Part shown: piece by piece, positions 1-4,559 of the stretch
Layout of the letters: every line of letters begins with the position of its first letter
Position numbering within the stretch: position 1 is the first letter of the stretch
NCBI GenBank assembly: GCA_016194795.1
Contig: JACQAX010000442.1
Coordinates: 1 to 6,005, forward strand
DNA length: 6,005 bases
Direction of reading: 5' to 3'
From: Deltaproteobacteria bacterium
Lineage (GTDB): Bacteria; Bdellovibrionota; UBA1018; UBA923
Translations under genes and position numbers: made by a program
Notes under the pieces: generated by a model
What the model was told of the DNA's origin: nothing
What the model saw: the letters and a program-made list of their open reading frames with translations, nothing else
The model's database searches: none

Positions 1-771
1 GTGAGCCAGTACCTGGCGCTCACGAGCCAGGAGCTCTTCGCCCTGTATCTTGCGCGAGGGATGTTCGTTCCGCTCAAAAACACCCCGCTCTACGCCGATC
101 TCGAAAGCGTGTTCGCCAAGATCGAGGAGAAGCTCGGCACGGCCCATCGCGAGCATTTCAGCGAGCTGGCGGCGGAGGTGCGCTTCGATTCCGGTCCGAG
201 TCTCCGCGTCGAGCTCGACGGCGAGGTGCTCGAGACGGTGCGGGCCGCGTGCGCCGAAGGGCAGGTGCTTTCGGTGGACTACGACTCGGCGTCGAGCGGG
301 ACGCGCAGGCGCCGGAAGCTCGGGCCCCACTACGTCTACTTCGCCAAGGGCTCGGTGTATCTCATCGCCGAGGATCTGGCGGCCGGTGAGATGAAGGTTT
401 TCGCCGTGCCGCGTATGCGCGACGCCGTGATGGAGGCGGAGTCCTACGACCGCAAGCCCTTCGACCACGAGAAGTTCTTCGAATCGTCGTTCGGGGTCTA
501 CCACGGCGAGAAGCCGGTCGACGTGCGCATCGCTTTCGGAAAAAAGCTGTCCTCGTACGTGCGCGAGCGAAAATGGCATCCGAGCCAGCGAACCGTCGAG
601 CGCCCGGACGGCACCGTGGAGGTCTCGATGAGCGTCGCTCTTACCCCCGAGCTCGAGCAGTGGGTGCTCGGCTTTGGAGCCGACGCGCAAGTCCTCGTCC
701 CTGAGGACCTGCGCGCCCGCCTCGGAGCATCGATCACGAAAATGGCCGGGCTCTACGCCGGGTCAGGCTAG
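1..771 (+). CDS. WYL-domain transcriptional regulator, C-terminal part (5' end outside window)
   Basis: This is probably the effector-sensing part of a YafY/PafC-type DNA-binding regulator that works in the cytoplasm. The visible 256 residues start with a helical linker (about 8-60, with the ELFALYLARG type of helix that follows the HTH in this family). A WYL domain follows (about 77-147; GSVYLIAED at 117-125, then VPRMRDA at 136-142), and then a WCX-like C-terminal domain (about 170-245). Full-length members are about 310-330 residues with an N-terminal winged helix-turn-helix. That part is missing here, and the frame is open to base 1, so the GTG at base 1 is more likely an internal Val codon than the start. 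The family's signature Trp-Tyr-Leu reads Val-Tyr-Leu (119-121). The gene ends tail to tail with the MORN-type gene and shares a CTAG with it. Family assignment is firm; ligand and target are unknown. Confidence 0.85.
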   Translation: MSQYLALTSQELFALYLARGMFVPLKNTPLYADLESVFAKIEEKLGTAHREHFSELAAEVRFDSGPSLRVELDGEVLETVRAACAEGQVLSVDYDSASSGTRRRRKLGPHYVYFAKGSVYLIAEDLAAGEMKVFAVPRMRDAVMEAESYDRKPFDHEKFFESSFGVYHGEKPVDVRIAFGKKLSSYVRERKWHPSQRTVERPDGTVEVSMSVALTPELEQWVLGFGADAQVLVPEDLRARLGASITKMAGLYAGSG

Positions 772-1250
772 CCCACTTCGCGGAGGAGCGGGCGGAGGCA
801 GCGAAGCTCGTCGCCGTTCAGGTAGTCTGCTTCGCAGATTACGTTGCCGAAGCAATCCCATTCGGTGACGCGGCCGTGGAGCGAGCCTTCGAACCACTCG
901 CGCTCCGACTTCTTCGTGCCGTCCTCGTACCACTCGGTGGCGAGCCCGTGCGGCTCGCCGTCCTTCCACGTGCACTGCTCGAGCAGGCGGCCGCTGGCGT
1001 ACCACTCGGAGCCGCGTCCCTCGATTCTGCCGTCGAGGAAGTAGCCTTCGCTGATGAGCACCCCCTGGGGCGTCCACCATTGCCAGAGCCCTTCGCGCTC
1101 GTCGTTGCGGAACTCGCCTTGCGCGGCGAGGGTTCCGTTCGGGTGCCACGAGGTCGCGGGGCCGTGAAGCCGGCCGCCGCGCCGCGTGAGCTTTTCTTTC
1201 ACCTGACCATTTGCGTAATAAGTCGTTTCGAGCCGGATGTTTTCGTTCAT
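768..1250 (-). CDS. MORN/YwqK-type repeat protein, six 24-residue repeats
   Basis: This 160-residue protein is built almost entirely from six tandem repeats with an exact 24-residue period. Each unit opens with an aromatic residue and closes its first turn with Gly: YYANG at 11-15, WHPNG 35-39, WTPQG 59-63, WYASG 83-87, WYEDG 107-111 and WDCFG 131-135. A second landmark, (H/E)G, recurs at 29-30, 53-54, 77-78, 101-102 and 125-126. This is the MORN_2 pattern of proteins often annotated as YwqK-family antitoxins. That name rests on one Bacillus system and should not be read as an antitoxin function here, because no toxin gene is visible. There is no signal peptide or membrane segment, so it is probably cytosolic and may bind a partner protein. 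The ATG at 1248-1250 is supported by AGGAGG five bases upstream. It is the last of three codirectional genes, 60 nt after the DUF1579-like gene. Confidence 0.85.
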   Translation of the reverse strand: MNENIRLETTYYANGQVKEKLTRRGGRLHGPATSWHPNGTLAAQGEFRNDEREGLWQWWTPQGVLISEGYFLDGRIEGRGSEWYASGRLLEQCTWKDGEPHGLATEWYEDGTKKSEREWFEGSLHGRVTEWDCFGNVICEADYLNGDELRCLRPLLREVG

Positions 1251-1310
1251 GACTGCCTCCTGAACCCAGCTTGCGCCGGGGGTGTGTCAGGTGGGGTCAC
1301 GCCCGAAATA
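1251..1310 (-). other. Short gap between the DUF1579-like and MORN-type genes
   Basis: These 60 nt hold the AGGAGG site of the MORN-type gene and an imperfect hairpin on the minus strand: GGGCGTG (1298-1304) against CACACCC (1280-1286), with one mismatch and an eleven-base loop. No U-tract follows, so I do not call a terminator. No clear promoter is visible either. Readthrough from the upstream genes is therefore plausible but unproven. Confidence 0.4.
1256..1261 (-). promoter_or_regulatory. Ribosome binding site of the MORN-type gene
   Basis: On the minus strand this reads AGGAGG, a perfect Shine-Dalgarno core, five bases before the ATG at 1248-1250. It is the strongest ribosome binding site in the window and fixes the start of the MORN-type gene. 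Confidence 0.8.
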
Positions 1311-1817
1311 CTATTTTTTGCGCTTCAGGGTGAAGGCGACGGATTCGCCGGTCTTGCCATTCATGTAGTTCGTCCAATCCTGCTTGACGGTGTCGGCATC
1401 GACGAACGTGAGCTTGACCGCGTGCATGTGCATTTCCTTGAGCGACGAGATACCGAGGGGCTTGGTCATCTCGAAGGCGAGCGATTTGTCGGTGGCCTTC
1501 TTGAGCGGCATCATCGGCTGGTTGCCGAGCGCGCAGAAGTGCGTTACCGCGAGCGTCTTGCCGCTCTTGTGGTACATCGTGACCATCTCGCCGGGCGAGC
1601 CGATCATCGTGCGCTCTTCGAGGGCCGTGCCGCCCGAGGTGAGCTTGTACTCGACGTTGAACTTCTCTTCCTTGCCTTCCATGGTCGACGTGCCTTCCCA
1701 GGTGCCGACGAGGGTCTTCAGGGTGTCGAACTCTTTCGGCATCGCGACGGGCGGCATGTCGTGGGCGAAAGCGGTCTGGGACGAGAGAACGAGAAGCGAG
1801 AAAAGGATAGTTTTCAC
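1311..1817 (-). CDS. Secreted DUF1579-like protein, GTG start
   Basis: The product is a 168-residue exported protein of unknown function. Residues 1-18 (VKTILFSLLVLSSQTAFA, initiator read as Met) form a type I signal peptide with a Lys n-region, a hydrophobic core and an AFA cleavage motif. The mature part opens with a LVGTWEG motif (36-42), which is typical of DUF1579/lipocalin-like beta-barrel proteins. A THFCALGNQPMM block (92-103) follows, which I recognise as recurrent in such hypothetical proteins. The start is a GTG at 1815-1817, chosen because AGGAG lies nine bases upstream and the signal peptide begins exactly there. The frame stays open far upstream, but only as a shadow of the beta-lactamase gene. 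The gene lies 47 nt downstream of the beta-lactamase on the same strand. It could be a periplasmic binding protein for a small hydrophobic molecule, but no ligand can be inferred. Confidence 0.78.
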   Translation of the reverse strand: MKTILFSLLVLSSQTAFAHDMPPVAMPKEFDTLKTLVGTWEGTSTMEGKEEKFNVEYKLTSGGTALEERTMIGSPGEMVTMYHKSGKTLAVTHFCALGNQPMMPLKKATDKSLAFEMTKPLGISSLKEMHMHAVKLTFVDADTVKQDWTNYMNGKTGESVAFTLKRKK

Positions 1818-1826
1818 GGTGAAGGT

Positions 1827-1831
1827 CTCCT
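1827..1831 (-). promoter_or_regulatory. Ribosome binding site deciding the GTG start
   Basis: The minus strand reads AGGAG here, nine bases before the GTG at 1815-1817. No ATG in the same frame lies near a comparable site, so this supports GTG as the start of the DUF1579-like gene. Confidence 0.6.
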
Positions 1832-1832
1832 G

Positions 1833-1865
1833 GTTAAAATTTTCGGCGGAAGCCCGGATTTTAAC
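1833..1865. repeat. AT-rich inverted repeat between the beta-lactamase and DUF1579-like genes
   Basis: GTTAAAAT (1833-1840) and ATTTTAAC (1858-1865) form perfect 8-bp arms around a GC-rich centre. Inside, CGG (1844-1846) can pair with CCG (1854-1856). The repeat fills much of the 47-nt gap and its right arm touches the beta-lactamase stop codon. It does not look like a standard terminator, because the long outer stem is AT-rich and no separate U-tract follows. It could be a weak terminator or processing hairpin, or an operator for the downstream gene. Confidence 0.5.
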
Positions 1866-2740
1866 TACCAGAGCCCGCGGTCGGCAAGCGCCGATTTCAT
1901 GATCTCGCGCGCCTCGCGGCCGACGAAGCCGGTCCCCTGCCCCGGCCGGGTATCGGTGAGCATGACCACCGACACGTACTCGCGGCCGTTTCCCTCGAGG
2001 TGCCCGACGTACCAGCCGAGCCTGAGCGAGCCGTCCCTCCCGATGAAGCCCGAGCCCGTCTTGCCTTTGAGCGTGTAGCCCGCCGGCGAGGTTTCGCCCG
2101 GGAGGATCTTTCGCGTAAGCTCCTGGGCGCGATGCGAGGCGGGCAACCGATCCGTCCAGAGCGCCTTCATGAAGTCGATCTGGTCGAAAGGCGAGATGAG
2201 CAGCGTGGTCTTCGGCTTCTTGTCCAGGAAAGGCGCGCGCGTGAGCCACGCGTTCTGGAGGCCGCCGGTGAAGTTCTGATTTCCGTAGTTGAAGCCTCTC
2301 AGATAAGCGACGATCTTCTCGCGTCCGAGCTTCGGGGTGAGCTTCTGCGAAAACCAGACAACCGAGTCGCGCATCCAGCTCGTCGCGTCGTGGTCCTTGT
2401 TCCACTCGGGAACCATGCGCTGCTCGCCGTCCCACTTGAAGCCGGTCGTCTCGTCCTTCAGCACGCCCTCGTCGAACGCCATGACGGCGAGAGGGATCTT
2501 GAACGTCGAGCACGCGGGCTGGCGCTTCTTGCACATCGCCTTGTTGTGGACCTCGACAAGCTCGCTCGTCTTCACGTCGTAGAGCAGAAAACAGCCGTCG
2601 AAGGCCTTGAAGTGGATGCTCACGTCGGGGAGCTGCGTCGGGCCCTTCGGGTCGACGGCGGATTTCGGGGCCGAGGCCGCGCAGCCGGCGAGGAACACGA
2701 TTGCGACCAGGGTCGCTGGAACGGAGCGAAAGATAGGCAT
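1865..2740 (-). CDS. Class D (OXA-type) beta-lactamase, predicted lipoprotein
   Basis: This serine hydrolase opens the beta-lactam ring and would act in the periplasm, anchored to a membrane. All class D landmarks are present in the 291-residue product: STFK at 78-81 (nucleophile Ser78, carbamylatable Lys81), SVV at 126-128 followed by WFSQ, YGN at 152-154, WL at 165-166 (the Trp that shields the modified Lys) and KTGSG at 227-231 followed by WYVG. The N-terminus has Arg5, a hydrophobic stretch and an LAGC lipobox with Cys20 as the lipidation site. The +2 residue is Ala, so outer-membrane sorting is likely. An alternative GTG 36 nt upstream would extend the signal awkwardly, so I chose the ATG at 2738-2740. 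Neither has a clear Shine-Dalgarno. Cys50, Cys70 and Cys77 and roughly ten extra residues after Trp165 are unusual compared with common OXA enzymes. No blaR/blaI-type regulator is nearby. It could instead be a BlaR-like sensor domain, but the lack of a membrane metalloprotease argues against that. Confidence 0.93.
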   Translation of the reverse strand: MPIFRSVPATLVAIVFLAGCAASAPKSAVDPKGPTQLPDVSIHFKAFDGCFLLYDVKTSELVEVHNKAMCKKRQPACSTFKIPLAVMAFDEGVLKDETTGFKWDGEQRMVPEWNKDHDATSWMRDSVVWFSQKLTPKLGREKIVAYLRGFNYGNQNFTGGLQNAWLTRAPFLDKKPKTTLLISPFDQIDFMKALWTDRLPASHRAQELTRKILPGETSPAGYTLKGKTGSGFIGRDGSLRLGWYVGHLEGNGREYVSVVMLTDTRPGQGTGFVGREAREIMKSALADRGLW

Positions 2741-2831
2741 GAAGTCTATTTCGCTCGAAATTTCGTCCGGCGTCACGAGTTTTTTTCATTCGACGCGCCT
2801 TCCGTGGTTCGCGACTTGCTTGCGTCCGTGC
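2741..2831. promoter_or_regulatory. Divergent intergenic region with TTTCG/CGAAA inverted repeats
   Basis: This 91-nt gap separates the beta-lactamase (leftward) from the small SHOCT-like gene (rightward), so it should hold promoters for both. I cannot pick convincing -35/-10 pairs. At 2749-2765 it contains TTTCG, CT, CGAAA, TTTCG in succession, which gives an interrupted palindrome (2749-2760) overlapping a perfect 10-bp palindrome CGAAATTTCG (2756-2765). This sits just ahead of the beta-lactamase start and could be an operator or an mRNA hairpin near its translation start. A T-run at 2780-2786 adds to the low GC of the gap. Confidence 0.45.
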
Positions 2832-3062
2832 ATGGCCATCTTCATCGTGTTCTGGGTTCTGCTGTTCGTGGTCCTGATCGCCGCCGTGGTTACCGGCCTG
2901 AAGAACCTCGAAGAGGTGCAGCGACTGCGTCGCGACCGCCCGATCGAGCCGCTGCTCGACCTCAAGCGTCGATTCGACGTCGGCGAGCTTACCCGCGAGG
3001 AGTTCCAGCGGCGGGTCGAAGACGAGCTGCAACGCGAAAGACCGCGACGCAAAGCGAGCTGA
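2832..3062 (+). CDS. Small membrane protein with SHOCT-like C-terminal helix
   Basis: This 76-residue protein has one strongly hydrophobic segment (about residues 2-21: AIFIVFWVLLFVVLIAAVV), then a charged linker (22-37). A short amphipathic domain at about 38-65 (LLDLKRRFDVGELTREEFQRRVEDEL in outline: Leu-rich helix, Gly-Glu-Leu-Thr turn, acidic/aromatic helix) matches the SHOCT pattern, in which a G-x-(I/L)-T-x-E-E-F core is typical. SHOCT domains are thought to mediate oligomerisation, and no enzymatic role is known. The tail is basic (RERPRRKAS). The ATG at 2832 is chosen because it places the membrane segment at the N-terminus. No Shine-Dalgarno precedes it, and a TTG four codons upstream is possible. 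The gene is divergent from the beta-lactamase and ends three bases before the stop of the convergent SDR gene. Its function is unknown. Confidence 0.7.
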   Translation: MAIFIVFWVLLFVVLIAAVVTGLKNLEEVQRLRRDRPIEPLLDLKRRFDVGELTREEFQRRVEDELQRERPRRKAS

Positions 3063-3069
3063 GGCTCAG
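3059..3069. repeat. 11-bp palindrome holding both convergent stop codons
   Basis: CTGAGGCTCAG is symmetric about G3064. The left half contains the TGA stop (3060-3062) of the SHOCT-like gene. The right half contains the TCA (3066-3068) that is the minus-strand TGA stop of the SDR gene. As RNA it could form only a four-pair stem, so it is not a terminator. Confidence 0.6.
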
Positions 3070-3803
3070 ATGCCGTGCAGGTAGCCGCCGTCGACCGCGA
3101 TCGACTGGCCCGTGATGTAAGCGGCCTGCGAGGACGCAAGAAAGGCCGCGAGCGCGGCGAACTCCTCGGGACGCCCGAGGCGATGCGCCGGGATCTGCGC
3201 GGCGATTTTCTCGTCGGAGACGCCGAGCTCGGCCAGCCGCTCGGTCTTGGTGTAGCCGGGCAAGAGCGCGTTGATCGTCACGCCGTCGCCGGCGATCTCG
3301 CGGCTCAGGCTGTTGGTGAGCCCGAGCAAGCCGGCGCGCAGGCCATTGGAAACGGTGAGCCCCGCGATCGGTTCCTTGGCGGCGACCGAGGTCACGAGCA
3401 GGACGCGCCCCCACTTGCGGGACTGCATGCCGGGCAGCGCGGCGCGAATCGCGTCGACGGCGCTCATCCACAGGCCCTGAAAGCCCGCGTGCCAGCCGTC
3501 CGCCGAAACGTCCAGGAACTTTCCGGCCGGCGGCCCTCCGGTGTTGGTGACGAGGATGTCGACGCCGCCCAGGCGCGCGATAGCGTCCTCGACGAGCTTG
3601 GCGCCGGCGTTCGGCTTGGAAAGATCGGCCGCGAAGAACGCGGCGGCCTTGATCGCCGTCGCCGTTTCCTTGAGCTTGGCTTCGTTGCGCGCGCAGAGGG
3701 CGACCTGAGCGCCTTCGGCGATAAGCGCTTCGGCGATCGCGCGTCCCAGCCCGGTCGAGGATCCCATCACGAGCGCGCGTTTTCCTTTGAGACCAAGCTC
3801 CAT
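3066..3803 (-). CDS. SDR-family oxidoreductase lacking the canonical YxxxK pair
   Basis: This is a 245-residue classical-length short-chain dehydrogenase/reductase, probably a soluble NAD(P)-binding protein. The Rossmann turn is GSSTGLG (14-20) instead of TGxxxGxG. CARN (37-40) after the second strand carries an Arg that would suit NADP. The usual NNAG is replaced by TNTGG (86-90). Ser139 matches the catalytic Ser, but where Tyr-x-x-x-Lys should be the protein has Ser152-Asn-Gly-Leu-Arg156. LPG (181-183), the substrate-loop region and a C-terminal VDGG (237-240) are intact. FabG-like SDRs with NTGG and a SNxxR segment form a known subgroup that departs from the standard catalytic tetrad, so this is not simple decay. 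The ATG at 3801-3803 is set by AAGGAG seven bases upstream. The gene is divergent from the SDR pair with a 48-nt gap. 'Acyl-ACP reductase' would be a name by homology only. Confidence 0.88.
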   Translation of the reverse strand: MELGLKGKRALVMGSSTGLGRAIAEALIAEGAQVALCARNEAKLKETATAIKAAAFFAADLSKPNAGAKLVEDAIARLGGVDILVTNTGGPPAGKFLDVSADGWHAGFQGLWMSAVDAIRAALPGMQSRKWGRVLLVTSVAAKEPIAGLTVSNGLRAGLLGLTNSLSREIAGDGVTINALLPGYTKTERLAELGVSDEKIAAQIPAHRLGRPEEFAALAAFLASSQAAYITGQSIAVDGGYLHGI

Positions 3804-3810
3804 AAATTCG

Positions 3811-3816
3811 CTCCTT
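3811..3816 (-). promoter_or_regulatory. Ribosome binding site of the atypical SDR gene
   Basis: The minus strand reads AAGGAG seven bases before the ATG at 3801-3803, a strong Shine-Dalgarno site that fixes this start. Upstream on the same strand, TGCTATATG (3823-3831) resembles an extended -10 element, which would give a very short leader. Confidence 0.65.
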
Positions 3817-3844
3817 GCCGCTCATATAGCATCACACATAGACT
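3815..3844 (+). promoter_or_regulatory. Candidate sigma-70-like promoter of the SDR pair
   Basis: TTGCCG (3815-3820) and TAGACT (3839-3844) are separated by 18 bases and resemble -35 and -10 boxes. Transcription would start near 3851, at or one base before the ATG at 3852. No Shine-Dalgarno precedes that ATG, so a leaderless mRNA is plausible. The call rests on pattern matching in a 48-nt divergent gap, so it is tentative. Confidence 0.35.
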
Positions 3845-3851
3845 ATCTCCA

Positions 3852-4559
3852 ATGAATCTGATGAACGGAAAGGTCGTCATCGTCACCGGAGGCGCGCGCG
3901 GGATCGGCAAGGCCGTGGCCCGCCTGCTCGCGGCTCACGGAGCCGTCGTCGTGGCGACGTCGCGCAAGGCGCGCGCGTTTCCGTCTCGCACGGCGGTCGG
4001 CGGCGGCGGCGTGCTCGCGGCGCCGCTCGACGTGCGTGACGAGAAAAGCGTGCTGCGGCTGTTCGCGTGGGTCGACAAGTCCTTCGGGCACGTCGACGTG
4101 CTCGTCAACAACGCGGGCATCGGCGTGTTCAAGCCGTTCGAGAAGGTCTCCGAGCGCGAGGCGCGCGACGTGCTCGACACGAACGTGCTGGGCGCCTTGC
4201 TCTGCGCGCGCGAGGCGTTTCGCCGCATGAAGGCGCGCGGCGGCGGGCGCATCGTCAACGTCGGCTCGGTGGCCGACCACGTTCCCCTACCCTTGAACGC
4301 GGTCTACGCGGCTTCCAAACACGCCCTGCGCGGCCTCACCGCCTCGCTCAACGAAGAGGGAAAGGCGCACGGCGTGCGCGTCACGCTCGTGAGCCCCGGC
4401 GCCACGAGCACGGAGATCTGGGAGGGCCGAAAAGGCTTCTCGTCGAAAGACATGCTCCTGCCCGAGGACGTGGCCGAGTCGGTGCTCGACGTCGCGAGGC
4501 GCCCGCTTCGCGTGCGTATCGATGAGGTGCGCGTGCTGCCGCCGAAGGGAGTGCTATGA
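3852..4559 (+). CDS. SDR-family oxidoreductase, NADP-type, short C-terminus
   Basis: This 235-residue classical SDR is expected to oxidise an alcohol or reduce a ketone with a nicotinamide cofactor in the cytoplasm. The motifs are complete: TGGARGIG (12-19), LD at 59-60 (adenine contact), NNAG (86-89), Asn111, Ser139 and YAASK with Tyr152 and Lys156, then SPG (181-183). Arg16 and the SR at 37-38 after the second strand favour NADP(H). A Gly-rich loop (50-53) replaces part of the usual third-helix region. The C-terminus ends in IDEVRVLPP (223-231) and lacks the VDGG of FabG-like enzymes, as in the shorter YdfG-like SDRs. The ATG at 3852 and an in-frame ATG at 3861 are both possible starts, and neither has a Shine-Dalgarno. 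The stop overlaps the next SDR start as ATGA, so the two are probably translated together. The substrate is unknown. Confidence 0.9.
   Translation: MNLMNGKVVIVTGGARGIGKAVARLLAAHGAVVVATSRKARAFPSRTAVGGGGVLAAPLDVRDEKSVLRLFAWVDKSFGHVDVLVNNAGIGVFKPFEKVSEREARDVLDTNVLGALLCAREAFRRMKARGGGRIVNVGSVADHVPLPLNAVYAASKHALRGLTASLNEEGKAHGVRVTLVSPGATSTEIWEGRKGFSSKDMLLPEDVAESVLDVARRPLRVRIDEVRVLPPKGVL
4098..4123 (+). repeat. First copy of a 26-bp exact direct repeat
   Basis: These 26 bases are identical to 4796-4821. Both copies encode the VLVNNAGIG segment of an SDR (residues 83-91 in this gene), in the same codon phase of each gene. The identity covers every third codon position across eight codons and breaks at the first base on either side. 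Confidence 0.85.
4545..4551 (+). promoter_or_regulatory. Ribosome binding site of the second SDR of the pair, inside the first
   Basis: AAGGGAG lies four bases before the ATG at 4556-4558, within the last codons of the upstream SDR. With the ATGA overlap it supports translation reinitiation and fixes this start. Confidence 0.65.

Noticed and set aside
1..771. WYL regulator as the controller of a phage-defence or CRISPR locus
   Set aside because: No defence gene, CRISPR repeat or nuclease is visible in the window. WYL regulators also occur in many ordinary contexts.
768..1250. Toxin-antitoxin module suggested by the YwqK-like family name
   Set aside because: No toxin-like gene lies next to it. 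The neighbours are a WYL regulator and a secreted protein, so the antitoxin label is not supported.
1280..1304. Possible terminator hairpin after the DUF1579-like gene
   Set aside because: The seven-base arms carry a mismatch, the loop is long and no U-tract follows.
876..2078. 400-residue plus-strand open frame
   Set aside because: It is antisense to the MORN-type, DUF1579-like and beta-lactamase genes, shows no recognisable domain, and its length is expected from GC-rich codon structure.
2607..2831. Upstream extension of the SHOCT-like gene to a 151-residue product
   Set aside because: It would overlap the beta-lactamase signal region and place the membrane segment mid-protein. The ATG at 2832 sits right before the hydrophobic stretch.
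1818..3032. In-frame upstream extension of the DUF1579-like gene to give a 573-residue product (1311-3032, minus)
   Set aside because: The extension overlaps the beta-lactamase on the same strand in another frame and has an Arg/Ala/Gly-rich shadow composition. The real start is marked by a signal peptide and AGGAG at 1827-1831.
2000..3115. 371-residue plus-strand open frame
   Set aside because: It is antisense to the beta-lactamase, has an Arg/Glu/Leu-rich shadow composition and is out of frame with the SHOCT-like gene, which has a clear membrane segment and domain.
3075..3851. Upstream extension of the first plus-strand SDR to a 494-residue product
   Set aside because: It is antisense to the atypical SDR gene. 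The SDR fold begins at residue 1 of the product starting at 3852, and the extension has no domain.
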